Source: Variovorax sp. YR216 | Lineage (GTDB): Bacteria; Pseudomonadota; Gammaproteobacteria; Burkholderiales; Burkholderiaceae_C | NCBI RefSeq assembly: GCF_900107745.1 | Contig: NZ_FNRO01000003.1 | Location: forward strand, 124,001-188,000 | Direction: 5' to 3' | DNA length: 64,000 nucleotides | Part shown: positions 47,353 to 56,122 of the stretch, in pieces | Position numbering within the stretch: position 1 is the stretch's first letter | Layout of the letters: each line of letters begins with the position of its first letter | Notes under the pieces: model-generated | The model's input: only the letters and a program-made list of their open reading frames with translations | Told to the model about the DNA's origin: nothing | Databases searched by the model: none | Made by a program: the position numbers and the translations under genes

Positions 47353-48621
47353 ATGCAAAGCCTGTTGCCGAAGATCGAGTCCCAGCTTTCCACGCTGCCC
47401 GTTCCCATCACGCTGCAATTGCCTGACGGCCGGCAGGTCGCCAAGCCCGGTTCCCGGATCACCCTGGCATTTACCGAGTGGTCCGCCCTCGCCAAGCTCG
47501 CGACCCGGCAGGTCGGCGCCATCGGCGAGGCCTATGTCGAAGGCCGCGTCCAGATCGAGGGCGCGATGCGCGATCTCATCGACGCCACCGTCAGCCTGCT
47601 GCCCGGCAATCCGGCCGAGACCAACACCTCCTGGTGGAGCCGCCTGCAGCGCCGCGCCAAATCGCGTGGCTCGCATTCGCTCGGGAAGGACGCCCGGCAG
47701 ATCGAGTTCCACTACGACGTCTCGGACGACTTCTACGCGCTGTGGCTCGACCAGCGCCGCGTGTACTCCTGCGCCTACTTTCGTGACGCAGACATGACAC
47801 TCGGCGAGGCGCAGGAAGCCAAGCTCGATCACATCTGCCGCAAGCTGACGCTCCGGCCCGGGGATCGCTTCCTCGACATCGGCTCAGGCTGGGGCGCGCT
47901 CCTGATGTGGGCGGCCGAGCACTACGGCGTGGACGCGACCGGCATCACGCTGTCGAAGAACCAGCATGCGCACGTGCAGCGGCTGATCGAGGAAAAGGGC
48001 CTCCAGGGCCGCGTGCGCGTGGAGTTGCGCGACTACCGCGAGCTCGACCCCGCCAAGCCTTTCGACAAGATCTCGTCGGTCGGCATGTTCGAGCACGTCG
48101 GCGCGGCCAACATGCCGGTGTATTTCCGCAAGATCCATTCGCTGCTCGTGCCGGGGGGGCTGGTGCTCAACCACGGCATCACGTCGGGCCAGCTCGACTA
48201 CACGCAACTCGGCGCCGGCATGGGCGACTTCATCGAGAAGTACATCTTCCCGGGTGGCGAACTGCTCCACGTGACGCATGTGCTGCGCGAGACGGCGGCG
48301 GCAGGGCTGGAGATGGTCGATACCGAGAACCTGCGCCCGCACTATGCGCGCACACTGTGGGCATGGTCGGACGCGCTCGAATCACAGCTCGACAGGGCGC
48401 GCGAAGTGCTCCGGGGCAGCGGCGGCCCGCAGGGCGAGAACGCCGAGCGTGTCCTGCGCGCGTACCGGTTGTACCTGGCGGGTTCGGCGATGAGTTTCGA
48501 GCAGGGCTGGATTGCGCTGCACCAGATGCTTTCGACCAAGCCGGATGGCAAGGTCGACGATGGCACGATCCGCGGGGCGCAGTCGCGGTACCCGTTTGTC
48601 CGCGATTACATCTACAAGTAA
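47353..48621 (+). CDS. Cyclopropane-fatty-acyl-phospholipid synthase family methyltransferase
   Basis: A 422-residue SAM-dependent enzyme: an SCP2-like N-terminal part (ITLQLPDGRQVAKPG...), then IEFHYDVSDDFYALWLDQRRVYSCAYFRDADMTLGEAQEAKLDHICRKLTLRPGDRFLDIGSGWGALLMWAAEHYG with the SAM glycine motif near 178, and ISSVGMFEHVG. It methylenates unsaturated acyl chains in membrane lipids. The ATG at 47353 is used because the upstream frame overlaps the divergent promoter. Confidence 0.9.
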   Translation: MQSLLPKIESQLSTLPVPITLQLPDGRQVAKPGSRITLAFTEWSALAKLATRQVGAIGEAYVEGRVQIEGAMRDLIDATVSLLPGNPAETNTSWWSRLQRRAKSRGSHSLGKDARQIEFHYDVSDDFYALWLDQRRVYSCAYFRDADMTLGEAQEAKLDHICRKLTLRPGDRFLDIGSGWGALLMWAAEHYGVDATGITLSKNQHAHVQRLIEEKGLQGRVRVELRDYRELDPAKPFDKISSVGMFEHVGAANMPVYFRKIHSLLVPGGLVLNHGITSGQLDYTQLGAGMGDFIEKYIFPGGELLHVTHVLRETAAAGLEMVDTENLRPHYARTLWAWSDALESQLDRAREVLRGSGGPQGENAERVLRAYRLYLAGSAMSFEQGWIALHQMLSTKPDGKVDDGTIRGAQSRYPFVRDYIYK

Positions 48622-48635
48622 GAGAGAGAGGCACC

Positions 48636-48959
48636 ATGCTGTATCGATTCAACTCCCGTGCGACGCCACCCTTCGTGATGCTCGAAGTGCATGCGCGCCA
48701 GATGTTCGACATCATCGGCAAGGCGCCTGCACCCAAGGGCGTCATCACCGTCGAGCAGATGCCTGCGGCCATCGCGGCGCTCGAAACCGCCATGCAGCGC
48801 GAGGCGACCAATGTCCACAACGACGACGACTACGCGGTCGAAGGGCATGACAACGAAGCCGAGAAGCACCACATCGGCATCCGGCAGCGCGGCGCACCGT
48901 TGCTGCACATGCTGAAGGATTCCCTCGCCGACAAAAAGGACGTGACCTGGGAGGTTTAG
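48636..48959 (+). CDS. DUF1840 family protein
   Basis: A 107-residue protein (MLYRFNSRATPPFVMLEVHARQMFDIIGKAPAPKGVITVEQMPAAIAALETAM ... RGAPLLHMLKDSLADKKDVTWEV), which fits DUF1840, a small betaproteobacterial family of unknown role. AGAGAGAG precedes the ATG and 14 nt separate it from the methyltransferase, so they are probably co-transcribed. Confidence 0.85.
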   Translation: MLYRFNSRATPPFVMLEVHARQMFDIIGKAPAPKGVITVEQMPAAIAALETAMQREATNVHNDDDYAVEGHDNEAEKHHIGIRQRGAPLLHMLKDSLADKKDVTWEV

Positions 48960-48962
48960 CTC

Positions 48963-49045
48963 GCGCCCAGGCTCGCGCACTTCGTGTCGCTCTCCACCCC
49001 CGACCGGGGGCAACACCAGCGGCCCGGCGGAGCCGGTTCCGCGGT
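48963..49045 (+). repeat. Two-hairpin intergenic repeat, copy C
   Basis: Same element as at 1471: CGCCCAGGCTCGCGCACTTC, a CCCCCGACCGGGGG stem and GGCCCGGCGGAGCCGGTTCC. It lies between the convergent DUF1840 and Bug genes and may end both transcripts. Confidence 0.8.
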
Positions 49046-49059
49046 GCTTCTGGCTCTTG

Positions 49060-50076
49060 CTAGTCCACCTTCGCGCCGGAAGCTTTCACGACTTTTGCCC
49101 ACTTTTCGTGCTCGCTCTCGATGAGCTTGGCGAATTCGGCGGGCGTGTTGCCGCTCGGGATCGCGCCCTGGGCTTCCATCTTTTCCTTGATCGCGGGGGT
49201 CGACAGCGACTTGGCGACTTCGTGCTGGATGCGGTTGATGATGTCGGGGGACGTACCGGCGGGCGCGAGCAGCCCGAACCATGAACTGGCCTCGTAGCCC
49301 TTGAGCAGCGGACCGCCGGCCTCTTCGACGGTCGGCACGTCGGGCAAGGCCGGCGAGCGCTTCGCGCTGGTCACGGCCAGCGCCTTGAGTTTGCCGCCCT
49401 TGATCTGCTGCATCGACGAGGGCAGGTTGTCGAACATCACGTCCGCATTGCCGCCCACCATGTCCATGAGCGCCGGACCGGAGCCCCGGTACGGGATGTG
49501 CGTCATGTAGCTGCCGGTCATGCTCTTGAACAGCTCGCCCGCAAGATGGATCGAGGTGCCGCTGCCGCTCGACGCCATGTTGAGCTTGCCGGGATTGGCC
49601 TTGGCGTACTTCACGAAATCGGCCACGTTGTTGATACCCAGCGCCTTCGCCTTGTCGACGTTCATCTCCATCACGTTCGGCACCGCGGCGACGAGCGTGA
49701 TCGGCGCGAAGTCCTTGATCGGGTCGTACGGCAGCTTGGGGTAGAGCGCACGGTTGATGCCGTGGGTGCCCACCGTGCCCATGAGCAGGGTGTAGCCGTC
49801 GTTCGGCGACCTTGCGACGATCTCCGCGCCCACGTTGCCGCCGGCGCCCGCGCGGTTGTCGACGATGAACTGCTGGCCGAAGGCCTTCGAGAGCTCCGGC
49901 GCGACCGCGCGCGCGAGGATGTCGGTGGTGCCGCCGGGTGCGAACGGCACCACGATGCGCACCGGCTTGGTCGGCCAGCTCGACTGCGCGGCGGCCGAAC
50001 CTGCGACAACGGTCAATGCGGCCCATGCGACGAGGTTCAGCGCGGTGCGGCGGCGCAGCGGAAAGGATGGAGACAT
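49060..50076 (-). CDS. Bug/TctC-family tripartite tricarboxylate transporter receptor
   Basis: A 338-residue periplasmic binding protein with signal [31 protein letters not shown]. Hallmarks: [82 protein letters not shown] and [29 protein letters not shown]. The ligand is unknown. It stands alone, followed by a repeat and preceded by an unrelated marR gene 86 nt away. Confidence 0.92.
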   Translation of the reverse strand: MSPSFPLRRRTALNLVAWAALTVVAGSAAAQSSWPTKPVRIVVPFAPGGTTDILARAVAPELSKAFGQQFIVDNRAGAGGNVGAEIVARSPNDGYTLLMGTVGTHGINRALYPKLPYDPIKDFAPITLVAAVPNVMEMNVDKAKALGINNVADFVKYAKANPGKLNMASSGSGTSIHLAGELFKSMTGSYMTHIPYRGSGPALMDMVGGNADVMFDNLPSSMQQIKGGKLKALAVTSAKRSPALPDVPTVEEAGGPLLKGYEASSWFGLLAPAGTSPDIINRIQHEVAKSLSTPAIKEKMEAQGAIPSGNTPAEFAKLIESEHEKWAKVVKASGAKVD

Positions 50077-50162
50077 GGGGGTTCCCTGTGGTTCGAATGC
50101 GGGCTTTTTACAGGGGAAGCAACCCGGCGTCGCGGGTGAAAACCCCCGTCACCCGAACCGGC

Positions 50163-50627
50163 TCAGGCCGGCCGGTCGGCATGGTCCGTGACCGATTCGA
50201 TGAGTTTGTCGAGGATGGCGTCGAGCTGGCCGAGCTCGTCCGGCGCCACCCCCGCGAACAGCTCGGCTTCGCGCTCGCGCGCCTGCGCCTTCACGGTCGC
50301 GAAGAGTGTCTTGCCGATGCTGCTGAGGTACAGCCGCGTGCGCCGCAGATCGGTCGGATCCTCGTGCCGATGCAGCCGCTTGTGGCGCTGCAGGCCCCCC
50401 AGCGCGCGGCTCACCGCCATCTTGTCGAGCCCGGTGAGATCCGCGACCTGCGTGGCGGTCAGGCCCGGCCGCGTGCCCAGCACAGCCATCGTTCGCCACT
50501 CGTTGAGCGTGAGCTGATGCTGCCGTCCGACGCGCTGCTGGAAAGGCCGCGCCGTCAGGTTGACGACGCGCACGAGCTTGAAGAAGACAGAGTCCGGCAG
50601 ATCGGCCGGTTCCGGCGCGGTCGTCAC
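50163..50627 (-). CDS. MarR family transcriptional regulator
   Basis: A 154-residue winged-helix protein from GTG 50627, 2 nt after the E1 beta stop: LTLNEWRTMAVLGTRPGLTATQVADLTGLDKMAVSRALGGLQRHKRLHRHEDPTDLRRTRLYLSSIGKTLF is the DNA-binding part. Translation probably re-initiates after E1 beta. It may regulate its own operon. Ligand unknown. Confidence 0.85.
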   Translation of the reverse strand: MTTAPEPADLPDSVFFKLVRVVNLTARPFQQRVGRQHQLTLNEWRTMAVLGTRPGLTATQVADLTGLDKMAVSRALGGLQRHKRLHRHEDPTDLRRTRLYLSSIGKTLFATVKAQAREREAELFAGVAPDELGQLDAILDKLIESVTDHADRPA

Positions 50628-50629
50628 GT

Positions 50630-51628
50630 TCAGCCCCGTAACGAGCGGGCGGCCTGCGCGATGCGCTCCGCGCTCACGCGCGATTGCGCTTCGAGCACCG
50701 GCGCATAGCCGACCGGGATGCGCGGTGCGCCGAGGCGGGCGACGCGGCAGCCGGTCGCTTCGGCCGCAGTGGCGGCAATCTCCGCGCCGAAGCCGGCGGC
50801 CTGTACCGCCTCGTGCACGACGAGCAGGCGCCCCGTGCGTGCGCAAGAAGCGAGCACCGCCTCGCGGTCCCAGGGCCAGAGCGTGCGCAGGTCGATCAGA
50901 TCCACCTCGATGCCCTCGGCCGCAAGCGTGTCGCACGCGGCGGCGCAAGCGTGCATCTGCCGGCTCCAGCTCACCAGCGTCAGCGCATCGCCGCCCCGCA
51001 CGTGCGCGGCCTGGCCGAGCGCAATCTCCAGCGACGGATCCACCGCTGCGCGCATGCCCCACAACGTCTTGTGCTCGATGTAGACCACCGGATCGCCGCA
51101 GCGCAGCGCCGCACGCATCAGCGAATGGTTGTCCTGCGGCGTCGATGGGCACACGACGACGACACCGGGGAGATGGGCGAACCACGCCTCCAGCGACTGG
51201 GAGTGCTGCGCCGCCGAGGCGTCCCAGATGCCGCCTGGCATCCGCGCCACCAGCGGCACGCGGCCCTGGCCGCCGAACATGAAGCGGTTCTTGGCGGCCT
51301 GGTTCACGAGTTCATCCATGCCGCAGAGTGCGAAGTCGACCACCCGCATCTCGACCACCGGCCGCAGCCCGGCGAGCGCCATGCCCACGCCGGCGCCCAT
51401 GATCGCGGCTTCGGAAATCGGCGTGTCGATCACGCGCTCGCTGCCGAAGTGCTGCTGCAGGCCCTTGTACTGGCCGAAGATGCCGCCGCGCCCGACATCC
51501 TCGCCGAGCACGACCACGCGCGGATCGGCTTCCATCTCATGCCGCAACGCCAGGGCCGCGGCTTCGGCATAGCTGAGTTCGAGGGTGGTCGAGCGGCCTC
51601 CCGGGGTTTCGCTGCCCATGTCCGTCAT
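50630..51628 (-). CDS. Thiamine-dependent 2-oxoacid (acetoin) dehydrogenase E1, beta subunit
   Basis: A 332-residue transketolase-like protein: LGEDVGRGGIFGQYKGLQQHFGSERVIDTPISEAAIMGAGVGMALAGLRPVVEMRVVDFA with the Glu that activates TPP in SEAAIMG, and the C-terminal domain VDLIDLRTLWPWDREAVLASCARTGRLLVVHEAVQAAGFGAEI. It overlaps the alpha gene by 4 nt. No E2 or E3 gene is nearby. Confidence 0.88.
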   Translation of the reverse strand: MTDMGSETPGGRSTTLELSYAEAAALALRHEMEADPRVVVLGEDVGRGGIFGQYKGLQQHFGSERVIDTPISEAAIMGAGVGMALAGLRPVVEMRVVDFALCGMDELVNQAAKNRFMFGGQGRVPLVARMPGGIWDASAAQHSQSLEAWFAHLPGVVVVCPSTPQDNHSLMRAALRCGDPVVYIEHKTLWGMRAAVDPSLEIALGQAAHVRGGDALTLVSWSRQMHACAAACDTLAAEGIEVDLIDLRTLWPWDREAVLASCARTGRLLVVHEAVQAAGFGAEIAATAAEATGCRVARLGAPRIPVGYAPVLEAQSRVSAERIAQAARSLRG

Positions 51629-52641
51629 GTCCACTGGCCTTCTCCCGTGCTCTGAACATCGGTGAACGCGGCACCGGCCTCGGGCCATGGCGCGGCATCC
51701 GCGGCGGCGAGCGCCGCTTCGACTTCCGTGTGCGCCTCGTTCTCGATGGCGTCGAGCACGGCGGTCTCGATGCGGCCCGCAAGCAGCGCGCGCGCATGCG
51801 CGATCGGGTCGGTTTCGAGCGCGGCGGCCAACTCGGCCGGATCGCGGTAGGCCGCAGGATCCACCGAGACGTGCCCCTTCACACGATAGGTGAGCGCATG
51901 CAGCAGGCGCGGTCCGCTCCCGGCGCGCACCTCGCCGATCAGCCGGCCCGCCGCCGCATGCACGGCGAAAACATCGTTGCCGTCGACCTGCGTGGCCGCT
52001 ATATCCATCGCCTCCGCGCGCACCGAAGCGCCGTCGCCCGCGGTCATCGGACCGCTCGCGGTGGTGGCGCTCCAGCGGTTGTCTTCGCAGACGAACAGCA
52101 CCGGCAGCGCGTACACGCGCGCCCAGTTGAGTGCTTCGAGAAACGGTCCGCGATTGATCGCGCCGTCGCCGAAGAAGCAGACGGTGATCGCGTCCTTCTT
52201 CAGCAGCTTCTGCGCATGCGCCGCGCCGACCGCGATCGGCAACCCTGCGGCGACCACGCCGTTCGCGCCCAGCATGCCGACCGAGAAATCGGCGATGTGC
52301 ATCGAGCCGCCCTTGCCGCCGTTGAAGCCGCACGCCTTGCCGAACAGCTCGCACATCATGCGCACGAGATCCGCACCCTTGGCCAGCGTGTGGCCGTGGC
52401 CGCGGTGCGTGGAGGTGAGGTAGTCGGCCGGCGCGAGATGCGCGCAGACGCCGGCCGGCACCGCTTCCTGTCCTGTCGAGAGATGCAACGGCCCGCGCAC
52501 CTTCGCGGCACCCGCCGCCTGCTGGCCGTAGGCGCTCACGCCGCCCTGGCTGGCCGCCTCCGCGGCGTTCTCGAAGGCACGGATTCGCACCATCGTGCGG
52601 TAGAGCGCGGTGCGCTCCGCCACCGGAATTGCAGTCTCCAT
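51625..52641 (-). CDS. Thiamine-dependent 2-oxoacid (acetoin) dehydrogenase E1, alpha subunit
   Basis: A 338-residue protein with HRGHGHTLAKGADLVRMMCELFGKACGFNGGKGGSMHIAD and the TPP motif GDGAINRGPFLEALNWARVYALPVLFVCEDN. The subfamily resembles AcoA and other E1 components of broad 2-oxoacid or acetoin use. It opens an operon with E1 beta and MarR, divergent from xylF. Confidence 0.88.
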   Translation of the reverse strand: METAIPVAERTALYRTMVRIRAFENAAEAASQGGVSAYGQQAAGAAKVRGPLHLSTGQEAVPAGVCAHLAPADYLTSTHRGHGHTLAKGADLVRMMCELFGKACGFNGGKGGSMHIADFSVGMLGANGVVAAGLPIAVGAAHAQKLLKKDAITVCFFGDGAINRGPFLEALNWARVYALPVLFVCEDNRWSATTASGPMTAGDGASVRAEAMDIAATQVDGNDVFAVHAAAGRLIGEVRAGSGPRLLHALTYRVKGHVSVDPAAYRDPAELAAALETDPIAHARALLAGRIETAVLDAIENEAHTEVEAALAAADAAPWPEAGAAFTDVQSTGEGQWT

Positions 52642-52764
52642 ATCGTCTCCAGCCCGCGCAGGGATTGCGTTCTGCCGGAAATCGTATCGGGAGTGACCAA
52701 TCCGGAAGTAGCGCATTTACCCGCAGGGATAGTCCCGATGCCATTCGCCGCGCGTGGCTGCGAT

Positions 52765-52789
52765 AGTTAGTTCGGCCCTCGAACTAACT
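52765..52789. promoter_or_regulatory. Strong palindrome between E1 alpha and xylF, candidate operator
   Basis: Perfect 10-bp arms AGTTAGTTCG and CGAACTAACT with a 5-nt centre. It lies 69 nt before the xylF start and 124 nt before E1 alpha. The half-site TTAGTTCG differs by one base from TTAGTTTG of Firmicutes XylR (a ROK protein), and a ROK gene is in this operon; the MarR of the opposite operon is the rival. Confidence 0.6.
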
Positions 52790-52857
52790 GCCGTTCCACG
52801 CATTCCGGCAGGTCGGTCCCGAGCCAACATCCACCCATCACAAGCCTGGAGACTCGC

Positions 52858-53880
52858 ATGAAGCTCGCCCGTACCCTGACCTCACTCGCCTTCGGACTGA
52901 CCGCCATCGGGGCCTGCGCCCAGACCGTGGTGGGCGTGAGCTGGTCCAACTTCCAGGAAGAGCGCTGGAAGACCGACGAGGCCGCGATCAAGGCCCAGCT
53001 CGAAAAGCTCGGTGCGAAGTACATCAGCGCCGATGCGGGTGGTTCGCCCGAAAAGCAGCTGGGCGACATCGACGGCCTCATGTCGAAGGGCGCCAAGGCG
53101 CTGATCGTGCTCGCGATGGACAAGGACGCCATCCTCCCCGCCGTCAACAAGGCGCTCAAGCAGAAGGTGCCGGTGGTCGCCTACGACCGGCTGATCGAAG
53201 CCCCCGGGGTCTTCTACATCACCTTCGACAACGTCGAAGTCGGCCGCATGCAGGCGCGCGCGGTCTACAAGGTCCAGCCCAAGGGCAACTACGTGATGAT
53301 CAAGGGCTCGCCGACCGACCCGAACGCCAACTTCCTGCGCGCCGGGCAGCAGGAGGTGATCGACGAGGCGGTCAAGAAGGGCGACATCAAGATCGTCGGC
53401 GACGAGTACACCGACGGCTGGAAGCCCGAAGTCGCGCAGAAGAACATGGAGCAGATCCTCACCAAGGTCGGCAACAAGGTCGATGCGGTGGTGGCGGCCA
53501 ACGACGGCACCGCGGGCGGCGCGGTCGCGGCGCTCACGGCCAAGGGCATCCGTGGCATTCCGGTGTCGGGGCAGGATGCGGACTTCGCGGCGCTCAACCG
53601 CGTCGCGCTCGGCACGCAGACCGTGACCGTGTGGAAGGACTCACGCGAACTCGGCCGCGAGGCCGCCGCCGCCGCGGTCGCGCTGGTGCAGGGCAAGCCG
53701 GTGGAGAAGGCGGCGGACTGGAGCGGTGGCGAGAAGAAGATCGCCATCTCGTCACGCCTGCTCACTCCGGTGCCGATCACGCGCGACAACCTCGACGTGG
53801 TCGTGAAGGCGGGCTGGATCAAGAAGGACGAGCTCTGCAAGGGCGTCCAGGCAGACAAGGCCCCTGCAGCCTGCAAGTGA
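52858..53880 (+). CDS. xylF: Xylose-type sugar ABC transporter substrate-binding protein
   Basis: A 340-residue periplasmic protein with a signal peptide ending ACAQ. Family segments: [95 protein letters not shown], and [57 protein letters not shown], matching XylF. Ligand D-xylose is likely, not certain. First gene of the importer operon. Confidence 0.9.
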   Translation: MKLARTLTSLAFGLTAIGACAQTVVGVSWSNFQEERWKTDEAAIKAQLEKLGAKYISADAGGSPEKQLGDIDGLMSKGAKALIVLAMDKDAILPAVNKALKQKVPVVAYDRLIEAPGVFYITFDNVEVGRMQARAVYKVQPKGNYVMIKGSPTDPNANFLRAGQQEVIDEAVKKGDIKIVGDEYTDGWKPEVAQKNMEQILTKVGNKVDAVVAANDGTAGGAVAALTAKGIRGIPVSGQDADFAALNRVALGTQTVTVWKDSRELGREAAAAAVALVQGKPVEKAADWSGGEKKIAISSRLLTPVPITRDNLDVVVKAGWIKKDELCKGVQADKAPAACK

Positions 53881-53885
53881 TCCCC

Positions 53886-53974
53886 ACCCCCAGGGCTGCG
53901 CGCACTTCGTGTCGCTACGCATCCCCCCTTGCAGGGGGCAACACCAGCGGCCCGGCGAAGCCGGTTCCGCGGTA
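53886..53974 (+). repeat. Two-hairpin intergenic repeat, copy D
   Basis: Copy between xylF and xylH, both on the plus strand, with CCCCCAGGGCTGCGCGCACTTC, CCCCCCTTGCAGGGGG and CGGCCCGGCGAAGCCGGTTCC blocks. Inside an operon it could reduce read-through and favour excess of the binding protein. Confidence 0.8.
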
Positions 53975-53999
53975 TTTCTCGCAGTGAGGTGCAACCACC

Positions 54000-55190
54000 A
54001 TGACATCGTCTTCTTCTCTGTGGCGCCGCACCGGCGTCGACCTCCGGCTGCTGCTCATGGGCGTGCTGCTGGCGGTGATGGCGGTGGTGTTTCACGTGAT
54101 GTCGGGCGGCGTGTTCCTGTCGCCCGAGAACCTCTACAACGTCGCGCAGCAGACCGCGGTCGTCGGCATCGTCTCGACCGTGATGGTGCTGATCATCGTG
54201 GCCCGCCACATCGATCTGTCGGTGGGCTCGGTGATGGGTTTCGTCGGGGTGCTGGTCGCGTACCTGCAATACACCTCGGGCTGGTCGTGGCAGGCCGCGA
54301 GCCTTGCGGGGCTGGCGGTGGCGCTGCTGGTGTCGCTCTACCAGGGCGGGCTCACCGCGGTGCTGGGCGTGCCGTCGTTCGTGGTCACGCTGGGCGGGTT
54401 GATGTCGTTCCGCGGCGCGGCATTCCTCGTGGCCGACGGCAAGACGCAGCCGGTCAACGACGAGTTCTTCCAGCGCCTGGGCGGCGGCTATGACGGCGGC
54501 ATCGGCACCACCGCGAGCTGGTTGATCGCGGTGCTCGTCGCGATCGTCTTCTTCGGCCGGATGTTCCAGAAGCGCCGTGCACGCCAGCGGCACGAAATGC
54601 CGGTGGAGCCGCTGTGGATGGAGCTGCTGCTAACTGCGGTGCCGGTCGCGATCGTGTTCGCCTTCGCGGCGGTCATGAACAGCTACCAGATCGCCTCGAA
54701 GACCGAACCGCAGGGCATCCCGATCCCGGTGCTGATCTGGGCGGCGGTCGCGGTCACGCTGTCGTTCATCGTGCACCGCACCCGCTTCGGGCGCTATGTG
54801 TTCGCGATGGGCGGCAACCCGGATGCGGCCGCGCTGGTGGGTATTCCGGTCAAGCGCGTGACGCTGATGCTCTTTGCGTTGCTCGCGGTGCTGGTGACCA
54901 TCGCGGCGATCGTCTCCATCGCGCGGCTCAATGCGGGCACCAACTCGCTGGGCTCCGGCATGGAGCTCTACGTGATCGCCGCCGCCGTGATCGGTGGCAC
55001 CGCGCTTGCGGGCGGCAGCGGGTCGATCCTCGGGTCGGTGCTGGGGGCGCTCATCATGCAGTCGCTCGACAGCGGGATGCTGCTGCTCGACGTGCCGATC
55101 GGCAAACGCATGGTCATCATCGGGCAGGTGCTCATCATCGCGGTGGTGTTCGACGTGCTCTATCGCAAGCGCTTTGGAGAGACGTCATGA
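54000..55190 (+). CDS. xylH: Xylose-type sugar ABC transporter permease
   Basis: A 396-residue membrane protein with about ten helices. [22 protein letters not shown] near 62, [26 protein letters not shown] near 120 and [30 protein letters not shown] (the EAA-like coupling region) near 264-293 are typical of XylH/RbsC permeases, followed by [25 protein letters not shown]. Its stop overlaps the ATPase start. Confidence 0.92.
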   Translation: MTSSSSLWRRTGVDLRLLLMGVLLAVMAVVFHVMSGGVFLSPENLYNVAQQTAVVGIVSTVMVLIIVARHIDLSVGSVMGFVGVLVAYLQYTSGWSWQAASLAGLAVALLVSLYQGGLTAVLGVPSFVVTLGGLMSFRGAAFLVADGKTQPVNDEFFQRLGGGYDGGIGTTASWLIAVLVAIVFFGRMFQKRRARQRHEMPVEPLWMELLLTAVPVAIVFAFAAVMNSYQIASKTEPQGIPIPVLIWAAVAVTLSFIVHRTRFGRYVFAMGGNPDAAALVGIPVKRVTLMLFALLAVLVTIAAIVSIARLNAGTNSLGSGMELYVIAAAVIGGTALAGGSGSILGSVLGALIMQSLDSGMLLLDVPIGKRMVIIGQVLIIAVVFDVLYRKRFGETS

Positions 55191-55951
55191 ACGCGCCACT
55201 GGTCGAGCTGCGCAACATCCGCAAGGCCTTCGGCGGCGTGAAGGCGGTGGACGACGTCAGCGTCAATCTCTATCCCGGCGAAGTGGTCGCGCTGCTCGGG
55301 CACAACGGCGCGGGCAAGTCCACGCTGATGAAGATGCTCGCGGGCGCGTACCCGATCGATTCGGGCGACACGCTGATCGCGGGCGAGAAGGTCAACATCC
55401 GCACACCCTCCGAAGCCCAGGCGCAGGGCATCGAGACCATCTACCAGACGCTCGCGCTCGCGGACAACCTCGATTCGGTCGCGAACCTCTTCCTCGGCCG
55501 CGAGAAGCTCACACCCTGGCGCACGCTCGACGACCACTTCATGGAAGGGCAGGCGCGCAAGGTCTTCCAGCGCCTGAACAAGAACTTCACCAACATCCGC
55601 GTGCCGGTGCGGCGGCTGTCGGGCGGGCAACGGCAGGTGGTGGCGATCTCGCGTGCGCTGTACTTCAACGCGCGCATCCTGATCATGGACGAGCCCTGCG
55701 CGGCACTTGGGCCCGAAGAGACGGCGATGGTCGGCGCGCTGGTCAAGCAGCTGAAGGCCGACGGTGTCGGCATCTTCCTGATCACGCACGACATGCCGGA
55801 TGTGTTCGGCCTGAGCGACCGGCTCGCGGTCATGAAGAACGGCAAGCTGGTCGGCACCTACCGGACCGCGGACGTGACCGAGGACGAAGTGCTTGGAATG
55901 ATCATCGCGGGCAAGCGCCCCGAGGGTAAGACGCAGGCGGAACACGCATGA
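55187..55951 (+). CDS. Sugar ABC transporter ATPase, single-domain
   Basis: A 254-residue ATPase with Walker [10 protein letters not shown] (about 37-45), signature [17 protein letters not shown], Walker [13 protein letters not shown] and H-loop [11 protein letters not shown]. XylG-type proteins usually have two ATPase domains of about 500 residues; this is a one-domain FrcA-like form, so it presumably works as a homodimer. The usual DEPT is DEPC. ATGA overlap with xylH. Confidence 0.9.
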   Translation: MNAPLVELRNIRKAFGGVKAVDDVSVNLYPGEVVALLGHNGAGKSTLMKMLAGAYPIDSGDTLIAGEKVNIRTPSEAQAQGIETIYQTLALADNLDSVANLFLGREKLTPWRTLDDHFMEGQARKVFQRLNKNFTNIRVPVRRLSGGQRQVVAISRALYFNARILIMDEPCAALGPEETAMVGALVKQLKADGVGIFLITHDMPDVFGLSDRLAVMKNGKLVGTYRTADVTEDEVLGMIIAGKRPEGKTQAEHA

Positions 55952-55960
55952 TATGAACTC

Positions 55961-56046
55961 GCCCCCAGGCTTGCCCACTTCGTGTGGCCGCCCACCCCCG
56001 ACCGGGGGCAAGACCGGTGGCCCGGCCAAGCCGGTTCCACGGTATT
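55961..56046 (+). repeat. Two-hairpin intergenic repeat, copy E
   Basis: Copy between the ATPase and the ROK regulator genes: GCCCCCAGGCTTGCCCACTTC, CCCCCGACCGGGGG and GGCCCGGCCAAGCCGGTTCC. It separates the importer genes from the regulator on the same strand. Confidence 0.8.
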
Positions 56047-56122
56047 CCTGGCCTGCGGTCTCGACGGATTCATGCGTCGCGGGTCGCATCTTGGCGCGGT
56101 GGACAACTGACATGGGCGTGGC

